NCBI RefSeq assembly: GCF_022870905.1
Contig: NZ_CP091510.1
Span: 1,302,001 to 1,366,000, forward strand
DNA from: Neisseria arctica
Lineage (GTDB): Bacteria > Pseudomonadota > Gammaproteobacteria > Burkholderiales > Neisseriaceae
Direction of reading: 5' to 3'
Length of the DNA: 64,000 bases
Shown: positions 20,835-29,874 of the stretch, in pieces
Layout of the letters: each line of letters starts with the position of its first letter
How positions within the stretch are numbered: the first letter of the stretch is position 1
Position numbers and translations under genes: made by a program
Notes under the pieces: generated by a model
Database searches by the model: none
What the model saw: only the letters and a program-made list of their open reading frames with translations
What the model was told of the DNA's origin: nothing

Positions 20835-21668
20835 CTATTTAAAAAAAACTGCACTTAATGGTGAAGCCTGCGATTGTTGCAAGATTGTAACTGTCACTTT
20901 CAATAGGTTTTGCAAACTCTGCGCCTCAGTAGATAATGCACGCAAACAAAGCGCGCAACCGGCAGCCTGACTCACACCCCACAATAAGGAGTTCATTTCA
21001 GCAGTATATTCATCAAGTTTCTCAAATATACGTTCGTTGAGTACGCGGATTTCCTCGGGACTAAGAGCAGTATGAACATAAAACAGATTCAATTGGTGGG
21101 TATATTGTTCCATTTGTCCAATAGTATCAATCTGATAGCGTTTCGGATACCATTGAATATTGTCAGTAATCAACTTATGGCCATGATAAGTGATACACAG
21201 ATGAGAAGAAAAACGTTTGAATGCGAAACGTTCGCCTCGCAAAACTCTACCTGCAGCAATGATTTCACCATAAACTAACTCGCAATCATCATCTAGTTCA
21301 ATCTCAGTGTACTGAATGAATGTGCTATTCGCATGCAAAACCAAAGGGTGTGGCAGATAACACAGGTGAGAATGTGGCTCTTGACGAATATGGGTGTGCT
21401 GTTCGGCTTGCTTTCCATCATTCATTTCCAATACACGAGTAAATGCTTGTGTATACAGAGAAAGGTGTGAATATGCGGCCAAAGTAATGCTTATTTCTAT
21501 GAGATCCCCACCCAATAGACCTGGTGAAGACGACATTTGTACCACACGCAACATACCATTAGCATCAGACGGCAAACTTATCAACTTCAGCGGAGGAGAG
21601 GTAAAGTTTTTTTGCAAACTGGTACGCCCATTGCGGACTTGAGTGGTAAGCACAAGTTGACTATACAT
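20835..21668 (-). CDS. ureD: Urease accessory protein UreD (UreH)
   Basis: Scaffold of the urease activation complex; binds apo-urease and with UreF and UreG guides nickel and carbon dioxide to the active site. Seen: MQMSSSPG-like segment (here VVQMSSSPGLLGGDLIEI), QAFTRVLEMNDG, YLPHPLVLHANS, and ELVYGEIIAAGRVLRGERFAF, which closely resemble Haemophilus UreH. I choose the ATG at 21666-21668 (277 residues); a TTG nine codons upstream is possible. It is the last gene of the urease operon, about 100 bases after ureG. Confidence 0.92.
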   Translation of the reverse strand: MYSQLVLTTQVRNGRTSLQKNFTSPPLKLISLPSDANGMLRVVQMSSSPGLLGGDLIEISITLAAYSHLSLYTQAFTRVLEMNDGKQAEQHTHIRQEPHSHLCYLPHPLVLHANSTFIQYTEIELDDDCELVYGEIIAAGRVLRGERFAFKRFSSHLCITYHGHKLITDNIQWYPKRYQIDTIGQMEQYTHQLNLFYVHTALSPEEIRVLNERIFEKLDEYTAEMNSLLWGVSQAAGCALCLRALSTEAQSLQNLLKVTVTILQQSQASPLSAVFFK

Positions 21669-21772
21669 AAAAATTGCCGAAAAAACGGTAAGCAATAAAA
21701 GAGTATTGACACCATCTGCACAATAGGAAGACAGTTCACACTTTCTCTAATGGTCTGTAAATAAACCAGATA

Positions 21773-22408
21773 TTAACGGACTAATCCCATAGGTTCTTCA
21801 ATGTTTTCCAAAAGGGCATATTTCCGAATCCAACCGATAACTGAATCTAAGTTTTCATCTTTCATAAGGTTAGTGAATAAGAAAGGCTGGCCTCCACGCA
21901 TTTTGCGTGCATCGCGCTCCATCACTTCCAAACTAGCACCGACAAATGGAGCCAAGTCAGTTTTATTGATAACCAATAAATCCGATCTAGTAATGCCCGG
22001 CCCGCCTTTACGCGGAATTTTTTCACCTTGGGCCACATCAATCACGAAAATAGTGACATCGGCCAAATCCGGGCTGAAGGTAGCCGAAAGGTTATCCCCT
22101 CCTGATTCAATAAATACAATTTGTACGTCAGGAAAACGTTCTACCATTTCATCGACAGCCTCTAAATTCATCGAGGCATCTTCACGAATAGCTGTATGTG
22201 GGCAACCGCCAGTTTCCACCCCCATAATACGTTCAGATGGTAATAAGCTGTTACGGGTTAAAAATTCAGCATCCTCACGGGTGTAGATGTCATTGGTAAT
22301 GACCGCAATACTATATTGATTGGCAATTTTACGGGTTAGGCGTTCAATCAGGGCAGTCTTACCTGCACCAACAGGGCCTGCTACCCCGATTTTGATGTAT
22401 TGGCGCAT
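21773..22408 (-). CDS. ureG: Urease accessory GTPase UreG
   Basis: SIMIBI-class GTPase that delivers nickel to urease with energy from GTP. Seen: P-loop [12 protein letters not shown] near residue 11; the metal-binding Cys-Pro-His in [17 protein letters not shown] near 66-75; [17 protein letters not shown]; and the G4 motif NKTDLA near 148. The length of 211 residues is typical. It follows the permease gene ureJ by about 90 bases and precedes ureD. Confidence 0.96.
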   Translation of the reverse strand: MRQYIKIGVAGPVGAGKTALIERLTRKIANQYSIAVITNDIYTREDAEFLTRNSLLPSERIMGVETGGCPHTAIREDASMNLEAVDEMVERFPDVQIVFIESGGDNLSATFSPDLADVTIFVIDVAQGEKIPRKGGPGITRSDLLVINKTDLAPFVGASLEVMERDARKMRGGQPFLFTNLMKDENLDSVIGWIRKYALLENIEEPMGLVR

Positions 22409-22495
22409 AAGTTATCCTTTTTCATTGTAAAAGTTTTTAGCTGGTTTTATTGGTAACAATTAGACTAGGGTCACAACCAACAACAGCGTTATGCA

Positions 22496-23062
22496 TCAAG
22501 CCAACAATAGATACAAACCGACCGAACCAATGGCTGTGCCGATAGTGCGGTTAATCCAAACATTTTGGTGGAAAGCAGATCCTATGAAAAAACCGACTGC
22601 GTGCAATAAAACAGTACTTATGCTGAAGCCCAACAAAAAGCTATTAATGTTACCAACCATCTCTATACTATGCGCTGCACCATGAAAAATAGCAAAGATA
22701 CCCACAACAACTATAGCAATAATAGTAGGAATATGTTTTACCCAAGCAGCGGCTAAACCAATAACCAATACCGAAGCAGCAATACCTTGTTCCATCGCAG
22801 TAACATAGATGCCGTAATTACCTAAAAAGAAACCTAACACCATCATTCCAACAAATGTAATCGGAATTACCCAACGCGTTTTGCCATTAAAAGATACCGC
22901 CCATAGACCAACCGCCAACATTGCTAAAATATGGTCAAGGCCACTAACGGGATGAAATATCCCTGCCAGCATGCCACCATCACCGTTATCGGGATGAGCA
23001 AATGCCAAAGCCGGAATACTCAACACAGCAGTCACCAAGATTTTTTTCATATCATATTTCAT
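22496..23062 (-). CDS. ureJ: HupE/UreJ-family nickel permease
   Basis: Inner-membrane protein of the HupE/UreJ family, which supplies nickel to hydrogenases and ureases. Seen: a cleavable-looking signal segment ending ALAFAHPD; the family motif FHPVSGLDHILAMLAVG with the metal-binding His and Asp in helix 1; FHGAAHSIE in a later helix; six to seven membrane segments in all. The start at 23062 is chosen for its AAAGGAACT site; the longer frame to 23152 adds an unrelated stretch. It sits between ureF and ureG, so it is clearly part of the operon. Confidence 0.9.
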   Translation of the reverse strand: MKYDMKKILVTAVLSIPALAFAHPDNGDGGMLAGIFHPVSGLDHILAMLAVGLWAVSFNGKTRWVIPITFVGMMVLGFFLGNYGIYVTAMEQGIAASVLVIGLAAAWVKHIPTIIAIVVVGIFAIFHGAAHSIEMVGNINSFLLGFSISTVLLHAVGFFIGSAFHQNVWINRTIGTAIGSVGLYLLLA

Positions 23063-23153
23063 ACTAGAAGTTCCTTTAAAACAAATCGTAAATAAGAAAG
23101 CAGGGATAAATTTGGTGAAATTGCCTAAAAAGCTGATTACTATTTCAAGCAAC

Positions 23154-23840
23154 CTAACTCATATAAAGCCTGCTATAAAGCCGTTCATGTCTCATAGCAC
23201 GGATGTCGGCTGCCGGGCTGGCAGCACCAATCCATTCAGCATCCGGCTGCATACTTTCAGCCACTGCCATATCAATCGCATCACGTAGTTCAAATAAAAT
23301 ATCTTGTCCATCGGCTTGACTCAATGGAATCAGTTTAACTCCGTTAGTGATAGTTCCAACAGCTGTGTTGTAATAAAATGCAGTCAGCGTATCTTCTTTG
23401 CTTTGTCCCATAGCTGAGGCAATCAAACCAAATACTAACGGATAAAAACCCTGTACTCGTTTGGTCATTAAAGCCGACTGAAAAGCATTGACTAGCTTAT
23501 GTTGTTCGTAACGTGCAAAAATTTTCAAGAGCCGAACCCCGAGTTTTATCGAAGCTTCACGAATTTCACGAGGTGTTTTCGCTGCGGCAATCGTCTTGTC
23601 CAGCAACTCTAGTGCTGCAATATCTCCGACCTTTACTGCATCATAAGCTATTGATACATAGGCACCATCGTTATATGTCCAATTTTGCGCCAACTGAGTT
23701 TCAACATATTTTTTCAAACAACTACTGGTATTCACCACACCTTCTTGAACGAATGTTTCCAAACCAGCGGAATGATTGAAACTACCAATCGGTAGAGTTG
23801 AATCAACTAAGTGCAGTAAAGCAGTTAGTTTAGTGCTCAT
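23154..23840 (-). CDS. ureF: Urease accessory protein UreF
   Basis: All-helical activation factor that links UreG to UreD and urease. Seen: the family opening LVDSTLPIGSFNHSAGLETFVQ; an HxLxxAF-like KLVNAFQSAL region; and VKLIPLSQADGQDIL near the C-terminus. The length of 228 residues is normal. Its start overlaps the end of ureE by 11 bases, indicating translational coupling. Confidence 0.95.
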   Translation of the reverse strand: MSTKLTALLHLVDSTLPIGSFNHSAGLETFVQEGVVNTSSCLKKYVETQLAQNWTYNDGAYVSIAYDAVKVGDIAALELLDKTIAAAKTPREIREASIKLGVRLLKIFARYEQHKLVNAFQSALMTKRVQGFYPLVFGLIASAMGQSKEDTLTAFYYNTAVGTITNGVKLIPLSQADGQDILFELRDAIDMAVAESMQPDAEWIGAASPAADIRAMRHERLYSRLYMS

Positions 23841-24360
23841 ATCTATCTATCTCACTATGAGAATGATTATGGTACTGCCTATACTCATGCTTATGTATAT
23901 GGCCCCCTCCAATACCTGGTGCAGAATTAGCCCGTAACACCTGATTCAAACGCCGTTTCTCTTGCTTCGGTGCAAAGCCTGCAGCCTGAAGCCAGAGAAA
24001 CATTGGTTTGTCATAAGGCATAACCAATTCATCACCATCAAGAAATAGCGGTGAATGCTTATTTCCGATTTCATAACAGGTACGCGCCATATCTGTTAAA
24101 GTTTTTGGTGCCATAACAATCGCATCACACAGTTTAATTTCTATACTGATAACTAAATGTTCGTCAGCAAACACAATATCCCCGTGTTGCAGCCGTTGAC
24201 CCTCATGCAATAAACGAAAGGAAATATCACGACCACTTATTGTAGTTTTACGCAAAATACGGCGGTCTGCCTCATACCATTCGAGTACAACATAATCATG
24301 CCGGGCAATCGGGCTCAAGGCTTTATCTTTGGGCAAAATTTCTTGAATAATCAGATTCAT
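23830..24360 (-). CDS. ureE: Urease accessory nickel chaperone UreE
   Basis: Dimeric nickel chaperone that hands the metal to UreG. Seen: N-terminal peptide-binding domain (SGRDISFRLLHEG, HGDIVF), the metal-binding domain with CYEIGNKHSPLF, where the His near residue 103 is the conserved dimer-interface ligand, and a His-rich C-terminal tail (GGGHIHKHEYRQYHNHSHS). The start at 24360 has AGGAACTCC upstream and gives 176 residues; an upstream in-frame start adds eight residues. Confidence 0.95.
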   Translation of the reverse strand: MNLIIQEILPKDKALSPIARHDYVVLEWYEADRRILRKTTISGRDISFRLLHEGQRLQHGDIVFADEHLVISIEIKLCDAIVMAPKTLTDMARTCYEIGNKHSPLFLDGDELVMPYDKPMFLWLQAAGFAPKQEKRRLNQVLRANSAPGIGGGHIHKHEYRQYHNHSHSEIDRYEH

Positions 24361-24433
24361 CAGTGGAGTTCCTAAAATAAGCACAAATTCAGGCAGGGAT
24401 ATATCACCAAAGCAGCTTAGCCTTAAAAAACAA

Positions 24434-26482
24434 TTAAAATAGGAAATAGCGTTGTGCTAATGGTAACTTGCCGGCTGGCTCACAAGTTACCAATTCACCC
24501 TCAACGCGCACTTCATAACGTTCCGGGTCAACCGTAATTTCCGGAGTGGCATTATTATGAATCAAGTCTTTTTTTCCAATATCTCGACAACCATGTACTG
24601 GTAATGTTTGTTTATTCAAACCATACTGTGTACGGATATCAGCCTCAACAGCAGCTTGAGAAACAAACAATACTGCCGTTTGCTCTACCGCTTTGCCCTG
24701 TGCGCCAAACATAGGGCGGTAAACTACAGGTTGCGGTGTGGGAATACTGGCATTAGGGTCACCCATTCGCGCATAGCTGATGAAGCCATTTTTAATAATC
24801 ATTTCAGGTTTCACCCCGAAAAATGCTGGCTTCCATAATACGATATCTGCCATTTTGCCTACCTCAATCGAACCAACATATTGGCTAATACCATGAGCAA
24901 TAGCCGGATTGATGGTATATTTTGCGATATAGCGTTTAATACGGAAATTATCACTACCATCAACATCCTCCGGTAATACACCGCGCTGTTGTTTCATTTT
25001 ATCGGCGGTTTGCCAGGTGCGAATAATCACCTCAGCCACTCTCCCCATTGCTTGTGAATCGGAGCTCATAATGGAAAACACACCCATATCATGCAAAATA
25101 TCTTCGGCAGCAATCGTTTCTGGTCGTATACGAGAATCAGCAAAGGCGATATCTTCTGGAATATGCTTATCAAGATGATGACAAACCATCAACATATCGA
25201 GATGCTCATCAATTGTATTGATTGTGAACGGGCGCGTTGGATTAGTAGAAGCTGGCAAAATATTGGGATACATAGCAGCTTTGATAATATCGGGTGCATG
25301 TCCCCCTCCTGCACCTTCAGTATGGAATGTATGCATGACACGACCATCAATGGCCTTTATCGTATCTTCCAAAAAACCACCCTCATTGAGTGTATCGGTA
25401 TGAATAGCAACTTGAATATCCATCTCATCCGCCACCTTCAGGCTGGCATCGATAACTGCAGCAGTCGCCCCCCAGTCTTCATGAATCTTCAAACCCAATG
25501 CACCTGCACGGATTTGTTCGCGTAAAGGCTCTGTAGAAGCGCAGTTGCCTTTACCGAAAAAACCCAAATTTACCGGATAACCATCAGCAGCCTGCAACAT
25601 ACGTTGCAAGTTCCAAGCCCCAGAAGTAACGGTAGTTGCATTGGTACCGTCAGCAGGACCGGTGCCACCACCAATCATGGTAGTGATACCACTTTCAATC
25701 GCATGATAAATTTGTTGTGGGCAAATATTATGAATATGTGTATCTATACCACCGGCAGTAGCAATCAGGTGAGCACCATTATGCACTTCGGTAGCCGCAC
25801 CGATAATCATATTTGGGGTAACCCCATCCATTGTATCGGGATTACCGGCTTGGCCTATCCCAACAATTTTACCGTCACGAATACCAATATCGGCTTTAAT
25901 AATGCCGCTATGATCAATAATAAGTACATTGGTAATGGCAAAGTCGAGTACATTATTATTAGTGCGTGGCTCAGTAGCAGATTGCGCCATTCCGTCCCGT
26001 ACCGATTTACCGCCACCAAATTTACACTCTTCGCCATAAGTCAGTAAATCACGCTCAACCGTAGCAAACAGATTGGTATCGCCTAAACGCACCTTATCAC
26101 CAACAGTTGGGCCATAAGTAGTCAAATATTGAATCCTTGGGATAGTCAGCGTGGCACCGCTAATCGGATTATCTACTCTTACTGTTTTATTTATGAGATT
26201 TTGAAAACCATGAATATTTTGCCGCCCCCCGAATGCAACAAGCTCAACAGTTTTACGCTCGCCCGGTTCAAAACGTATAGCGTTACCACTAGGAATATTC
26301 AGACGGAAACCTTTAGCTTGAACTCGGTCAAATTTAAGTGCTGAATTGGTTTCATAAAAATGAAAATGCGAGCCTACCTGTATCGGGCGATCACCGATAT
26401 TCGCTACTTCTAAAATACGGGTTTCACGATTCACATTGGCAGCAATATCAGTTGAAGCCGGAAAATACTCTCCAGGATTCAT
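24434..26482 (-). CDS. ureBC: Fused urease beta-alpha subunit (UreB-UreC)
   Basis: One 682-residue frame contains the whole urease beta subunit (residues 1 to about 100, [10 protein letters not shown] to FQNLINKT), a short linker of about 11 residues, and the whole alpha subunit from [18 protein letters not shown] onward. Alpha-subunit catalytic features are intact: nickel ligands THIH; the carbamylated Lys in GLKIHEDWG; His in [11 protein letters not shown] and [12 protein letters not shown]; flap VCHHLD with the mobile Cys-His; Asp in SSDSQAMGR. The start at 26482 follows AAAGGAAG. Bacterial ureases normally have separate beta and alpha genes; Helicobacter fuses gamma to beta, and plants fuse all three. 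A single-base shift near 26150-26185 would create a stop in either other frame, but then no ATG, GTG or TTG start would exist for alpha, so a true fusion is favoured. It follows ureA by about 100 bases. Confidence 0.9.
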   Translation of the reverse strand: MNPGEYFPASTDIAANVNRETRILEVANIGDRPIQVGSHFHFYETNSALKFDRVQAKGFRLNIPSGNAIRFEPGERKTVELVAFGGRQNIHGFQNLINKTVRVDNPISGATLTIPRIQYLTTYGPTVGDKVRLGDTNLFATVERDLLTYGEECKFGGGKSVRDGMAQSATEPRTNNNVLDFAITNVLIIDHSGIIKADIGIRDGKIVGIGQAGNPDTMDGVTPNMIIGAATEVHNGAHLIATAGGIDTHIHNICPQQIYHAIESGITTMIGGGTGPADGTNATTVTSGAWNLQRMLQAADGYPVNLGFFGKGNCASTEPLREQIRAGALGLKIHEDWGATAAVIDASLKVADEMDIQVAIHTDTLNEGGFLEDTIKAIDGRVMHTFHTEGAGGGHAPDIIKAAMYPNILPASTNPTRPFTINTIDEHLDMLMVCHHLDKHIPEDIAFADSRIRPETIAAEDILHDMGVFSIMSSDSQAMGRVAEVIIRTWQTADKMKQQRGVLPEDVDGSDNFRIKRYIAKYTINPAIAHGISQYVGSIEVGKMADIVLWKPAFFGVKPEMIIKNGFISYARMGDPNASIPTPQPVVYRPMFGAQGKAVEQTAVLFVSQAAVEADIRTQYGLNKQTLPVHGCRDIGKKDLIHNNATPEITVDPERYEVRVEGELVTCEPAGKLPLAQRYFLF

Positions 26483-26586
26483 ATATTCATCTTCCTTTAC
26501 TTTAAGACTATCCAAATAGGTCGAAAAGGATAATATAGTGTATAGAGTGACCAACCAAGCACAAAACACTTGATTGCCATAACTAC

Positions 26587-26889
26587 TTAACGGATAGGCT
26601 GATGTACAGTAACCAGCTTAGTACCATCAGGAAAAGTTGCTTCAATTTGAACCTCATGTACCATTTCTGCAATTCCTTCCATTACATCATCTACTCCTAA
26701 TAAGGTAGTACCGTATTCCATCAGCTGTGCCACGCACATACCATCACGAGCAGCTTCTTGTAAATGCGACGAAATATACGCAATTGTTTCAGGGTAATTT
26801 AATTTCACCCCACGAGCTTTGCGCTTAGCGGCTAATTCTCCAGCAAGAAATAGAAGAAGTTTTTCTTGCTCTCGAGCAGTCAGATGCAT
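26587..26889 (-). CDS. ureA: Urease gamma subunit
   Basis: Smallest structural subunit of the nickel enzyme that hydrolyses urea to ammonia and carbamate. Seen: [20 protein letters not shown] opening, LNYPEAIA-like [20 protein letters not shown], and [20 protein letters not shown] end, all diagnostic. The 100-residue length is exact for stand-alone UreA, so here gamma is separate while beta and alpha are fused. The start has AAGGATATTGAT before it. It is the first gene of the operon, which runs ureA, ureBC, ureE, ureF, ureJ, ureG, ureD. Confidence 0.97.
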   Translation of the reverse strand: MHLTAREQEKLLLFLAGELAAKRKARGVKLNYPETIAYISSHLQEAARDGMCVAQLMEYGTTLLGVDDVMEGIAEMVHEVQIEATFPDGTKLVTVHQPIR

Positions 26890-26925
26890 ATCAATATCCT
26901 TATTACATTTTAAATATAAGTAAAA

Positions 26926-26955
26926 TTTATTAATTTTATAAATAAAATTAATAAA
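26926..26955. promoter_or_regulatory. Perfect 14-base inverted repeat upstream of ureA
   Basis: Arms 26926-26939 and 26942-26955 separated by AA, composed only of A and T, with the nearest edge 37 bases before the ureA start. A possible operator (for example for a nickel or metal regulator) or a start-region structure. The AT-only composition raises the chance of coincidence. Confidence 0.4.
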
Positions 26956-27013
26956 AAAATTAAACAGACATCTTAAATATCGAATACCTGAATCGATTGT
27001 CTACAATCACACA

Positions 27014-27031
27014 AAAATTGTCAACAATTTT
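27014..27031. promoter_or_regulatory. AAAATTGT-CA-ACAATTTT inverted repeat
   Basis: Eight-base perfect arms with a two-base spacer, about 125 bases upstream of ureA. The half-site contains TTGT/ACAA, a common form in regulator sites. Role unknown. Confidence 0.3.
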
Positions 27032-27466
27032 ACAAATTATTCAACACAAAAGCAAAAATATGGCAACGGCATTATCAAAATCTAGAACTATGTATTTATG
27101 CGGCTTAACCGTCACCGACAAAATGATATGAGACCACGGCCCGAGCTATCAGTGCGCTCAGGTATAGCTGAGAGTCATGGTATTCTGAAATGTAATATAT
27201 AAACTATATTTGAGAATTTGCTTCAAGCTTACCGTGCATGAAGCAGGTATGGCACTTCGAAGATTTGATTAACGGTTTAAATGAAGATAATGAAGCAACA
27301 TGCTTGAAGTATTAAAAAAAACAAAACATTAACGAAATATAGGTAAAATGTCGAATAATCTGTTATTCATCAAACTGAACATGTAACAAACAAAAGTTGA
27401 ATAAAATCATTAAAGCCACTAGTGGCTAATTTTATACAAGCTATAAAATCAGAAAATTTGCCTTAA

Positions 27467-27493
27467 GCCGTCTGAAAATTATTTTTAGACGGC
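27467..27493 (-). terminator. DUS-pair terminator after gph
   Basis: GCCGTCTGAAAA pairs with a slightly mutated partner (TTTTAGACGGC), followed on the minus strand by an AT-rich stretch. It lies just downstream of gph. Confidence 0.75.
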
Positions 27494-27515
27494 CTGATTT
27501 ACATACAAGAATGAA

Positions 27516-28166
27516 TTACAGATAAGCCAATAAATCCATAGGCTGACGAATTCGGTAGTCATATAACCAAGATTCGGTATCATCGTTTTCCGCAATATAT
27601 CCCCAATCCACCAATACCGTACGCATACCGGCATCTTGCCCAGCCTGCATATCCCGCTCCGCATCGCCTACATAAATACAATGCTCCGGTGAAACGCCAA
27701 TTTGTTGGCAGGCGTAGTACATTGGCTTTGTGCTAGGCTTGGCTTCCGTACACGTATCACCGCTTACCACAACTGCCGGCGGCACGGCAAAGCCGAGCTT
27801 GGGTACCAAACGATGGGTAAATGTATGCGGTTTATTAGTAATAATGCCCCATTTGATCCCTGCTTGATCCAATACACAAATCAAATCATTAATGCCTTCG
27901 AATAATACGGTATCACAGTCAAAGCAGCGTTCGTATTCCGCCAAATATTCTTGCCGCCACTGGGTGTAATCCGGATGATCCTTACCGATACTCGCCCCTA
28001 AGAAAATCAAGCCCCTGGCCCCATGGCTCGCAACCGGGCGGATTTCAGTCATATTTTTTTCCGGCAGCCCGTACCGCCTAAGTAATGTATTGAGTGCGCC
28101 GCCCAAATCTAATGCGGTATCGGCTAAAGTTCCATCCAAATCAAATAAAACGGCTTGTGTGTTCAT
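27516..28166 (-). CDS. gph: Phosphoglycolate phosphatase (HAD family)
   Basis: Hydrolyses 2-phosphoglycolate, a by-product of repair of oxidised DNA ends. Seen: HAD motif I FDLDGTLADT with the nucleophile Asp at residue 9; cap domain; motif II region GIITNKPH near 113; motif III Lys region CTEAKPSTKPM; motif IV VGDAERDMQAGQDAG near 170. The 216-residue length is typical. Related MupP (N-acetylmuramic acid 6-phosphate phosphatase) proteins are hard to separate by eye, so the substrate could be that instead. Confidence 0.82.
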   Translation of the reverse strand: MNTQAVLFDLDGTLADTALDLGGALNTLLRRYGLPEKNMTEIRPVASHGARGLIFLGASIGKDHPDYTQWRQEYLAEYERCFDCDTVLFEGINDLICVLDQAGIKWGIITNKPHTFTHRLVPKLGFAVPPAVVVSGDTCTEAKPSTKPMYYACQQIGVSPEHCIYVGDAERDMQAGQDAGMRTVLVDWGYIAENDDTESWLYDYRIRQPMDLLAYL

Positions 28167-28187
28167 GGCTGCTTTCTATTATTTATC

Positions 28188-28217
28188 AGGCCGTCTGAAA
28201 AATATTTCAGACGGCCT
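28188..28217 (-). terminator. DUS-pair terminator after the CDF transporter
   Basis: Thirteen-base perfect stem of two inverted uptake sequences (28188-28200 with 28205-28217), between the CDF gene and gph. Confidence 0.88.
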
Positions 28218-28293
28218 TTATTTTAGCAGAATTAACGGAAAAACAAGGAGCAATCACACATATCTTAAATAGCAATACATAACCAAACGCTTA

Positions 28294-29244
28294 TTAATGC
28301 GCATGATGATGGTGCCCGCGATGGATATCGCCTATGTCACATAACAAATGATCTCCGTGATTATGTGCCCGACTTTCCGTCTGTACCGTCACGTGGCTGA
28401 TATTTTTATGCTGCAAACGGTAGGTAAGTTCATTTACAATCTGCTCGGCCTCGCTCACATGTAAATCACCGTTCACAACAATATGGCAAGACAACGCATG
28501 TATACCGCTGGTAATGGTCCAAATATGCAAATCATGTACAGCTTCGACACCTTCTGTTTCAGCAATCAACGCAGCAACTTCATCATAATCGGCATCCGTA
28601 GGCACACCTTCCATCAAAATATGTACCGTTGTTTTCAAAATACCCCAACCGCTTTTTGCAATCAGTAATGCAACTACTACACTAGCCAAAGGATCGGCCC
28701 ATTGCCAACCGAAAGCCATCATTAATATGGCTGCCGTAATTGCTCCTACCGAACCCAACAAATCACCTAAAACGTGCAAATACGCACCTTTCATATTGAT
28801 ATTATCTTCAGTATCTCCGCCTTTATGCATATACCAAGCTACAAAAAGGTTAACCAGCAACCCCAAAATACTGATGGCCAACATACCCTTAGTAGCGATT
28901 TCCGGCGGGCGGCTAAACCTACCTGCGGCTTCATAAAAAATCCAAACCGCAATTAATAACAATGTCATTCCATTTAGTGCGGCAGCTAAGATTTCAAACC
29001 GCTTGTAGCCAAAAGTTTTGCTTCTGCTGCCGGCGCGTGCGCCAAAGTGAAAAGCCGCAAGAGATAACGCCAAAGCAGCCGCATCCGAAAACATATGCCC
29101 GGCATCAGACAGCAAAGCCAAACTATTGGTTAGCAGGCCTCCTACCAACTCCACCAACATAAAAGAAACAATCAATGCCAAAGATACGCGCAAAACCCGC
29201 TTATTTGTATGATGATCGTGATGGTGGTCGTGTGTATGTGCCAT
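28294..29244 (-). CDS. zitB: Cation diffusion facilitator, zinc exporter (ZitB/CzcD type)
   Basis: Inner-membrane proton antiporter exporting zinc and possibly other divalent metals. Seen: His-rich N-terminus (THDHHHDHH) and C-terminus (GHHHHAH); helix 2 motif SDAGHMFSD near residue 46 and helix 5 motif HVLGDLLGS near 157, whose His and Asp residues make the transport site; six membrane helices; then a cytoplasmic ferredoxin-like domain with DLHIWTITSG. The length of 316 residues is normal. Zinc is inferred from the HD-HD site. It is not linked in operon to the urease nickel genes. Confidence 0.9.
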   Translation of the reverse strand: MAHTHDHHHDHHTNKRVLRVSLALIVSFMLVELVGGLLTNSLALLSDAGHMFSDAAALALSLAAFHFGARAGSRSKTFGYKRFEILAAALNGMTLLLIAVWIFYEAAGRFSRPPEIATKGMLAISILGLLVNLFVAWYMHKGGDTEDNINMKGAYLHVLGDLLGSVGAITAAILMMAFGWQWADPLASVVVALLIAKSGWGILKTTVHILMEGVPTDADYDEVAALIAETEGVEAVHDLHIWTITSGIHALSCHIVVNGDLHVSEAEQIVNELTYRLQHKNISHVTVQTESRAHNHGDHLLCDIGDIHRGHHHHAH

Positions 29245-29317
29245 AACAAATGCCTCAATGATGTGATATACATGCTCTATAGCCTGATTAAGCAGGCTGA
29301 TAACATGAGGGGCGCTT

Positions 29318-29833
29318 TCAGAATAAAATCGCCTCTTTAAAAACTTTTTTAATTAATAAATACTTTATTGCAATCCCGTAGACAAAAAAACTCACTGCAA
29401 ATAATAAAGAATGCCCAATAAAAAATGTCGGGTTATTTACTCCATCAGGCTCTATCAGAAGGTAAATGCCAATCGAAGCAGTTACAGCAACCAAAGTACT
29501 TCCAAACAAATAAATGATTCTAGGAAATTCCAATAAAGTATTATCAATAATCTTAGATAAGAAATTACTACGATCGTCAACCAATCTTTGTATAGTTGTT
29601 AAAATTCCTATGGCAAAAATTGTACCTAATAATGTCAAAAAGAATTCGCGTATAGACACGAACTTACTTTCCGAAAATTTAATCAACTCCGTGCTATTTT
29701 GAAAAAAATTTGATATCAAAACAATAACAACAAAAAGAATTAATGTTTGCATCCCAAAAGCAACCAGCTCTTCTATAAAAAATTGTATTTTTTTATTTTT
29801 TATACTTTGAATACTTAGATTATTATCTTGCAT
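29318..29833 (-). CDS. Four-helix membrane protein, unknown
   Basis: Not recognised. Seen: about 171 residues with four hydrophobic segments, near residues 27-47, 67-87, 106-126 and 137-157 from the start at 29833, separated by charged loops, including TTIQRLVDDRSNFLSKI. Base composition is more AT-rich than the flanking genes. An in-frame ATG 11 codons earlier exists. It begins within about 40 bases of the end of yejE on the same strand, at the place where the ATPase gene yejF is often found, but it carries no Walker motifs and is not an ATPase. Confidence 0.6.
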   Translation of the reverse strand: MQDNNLSIQSIKNKKIQFFIEELVAFGMQTLILFVVIVLISNFFQNSTELIKFSESKFVSIREFFLTLLGTIFAIGILTTIQRLVDDRSNFLSKIIDNTLLEFPRIIYLFGSTLVAVTASIGIYLLIEPDGVNNPTFFIGHSLLFAVSFFVYGIAIKYLLIKKVFKEAILF

Positions 29834-29874
29834 ATGCCCCATTTCAGCATTATCCCAACTATTCAAAAACTCTT

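Larger units (their letters stand above)
26890..27515. other. Urease upstream region, about 620 bases without a gene
   Basis: AT-rich next to ureA, more mixed at 27060-27250. No gene or insertion-sequence remnant is recognised; the longest frames are about 23 codons. It must hold the urease promoter, which I cannot place with confidence. Two strong inverted repeats are listed separately. Confidence 0.55.

Noticed and set aside
27060..27320. Possible insertion-sequence remnant or small RNA upstream of urease
   Set aside because: Composition is more mixed than its surroundings and there are small stems, but no transposase similarity, terminal repeats or terminator could be recognised.
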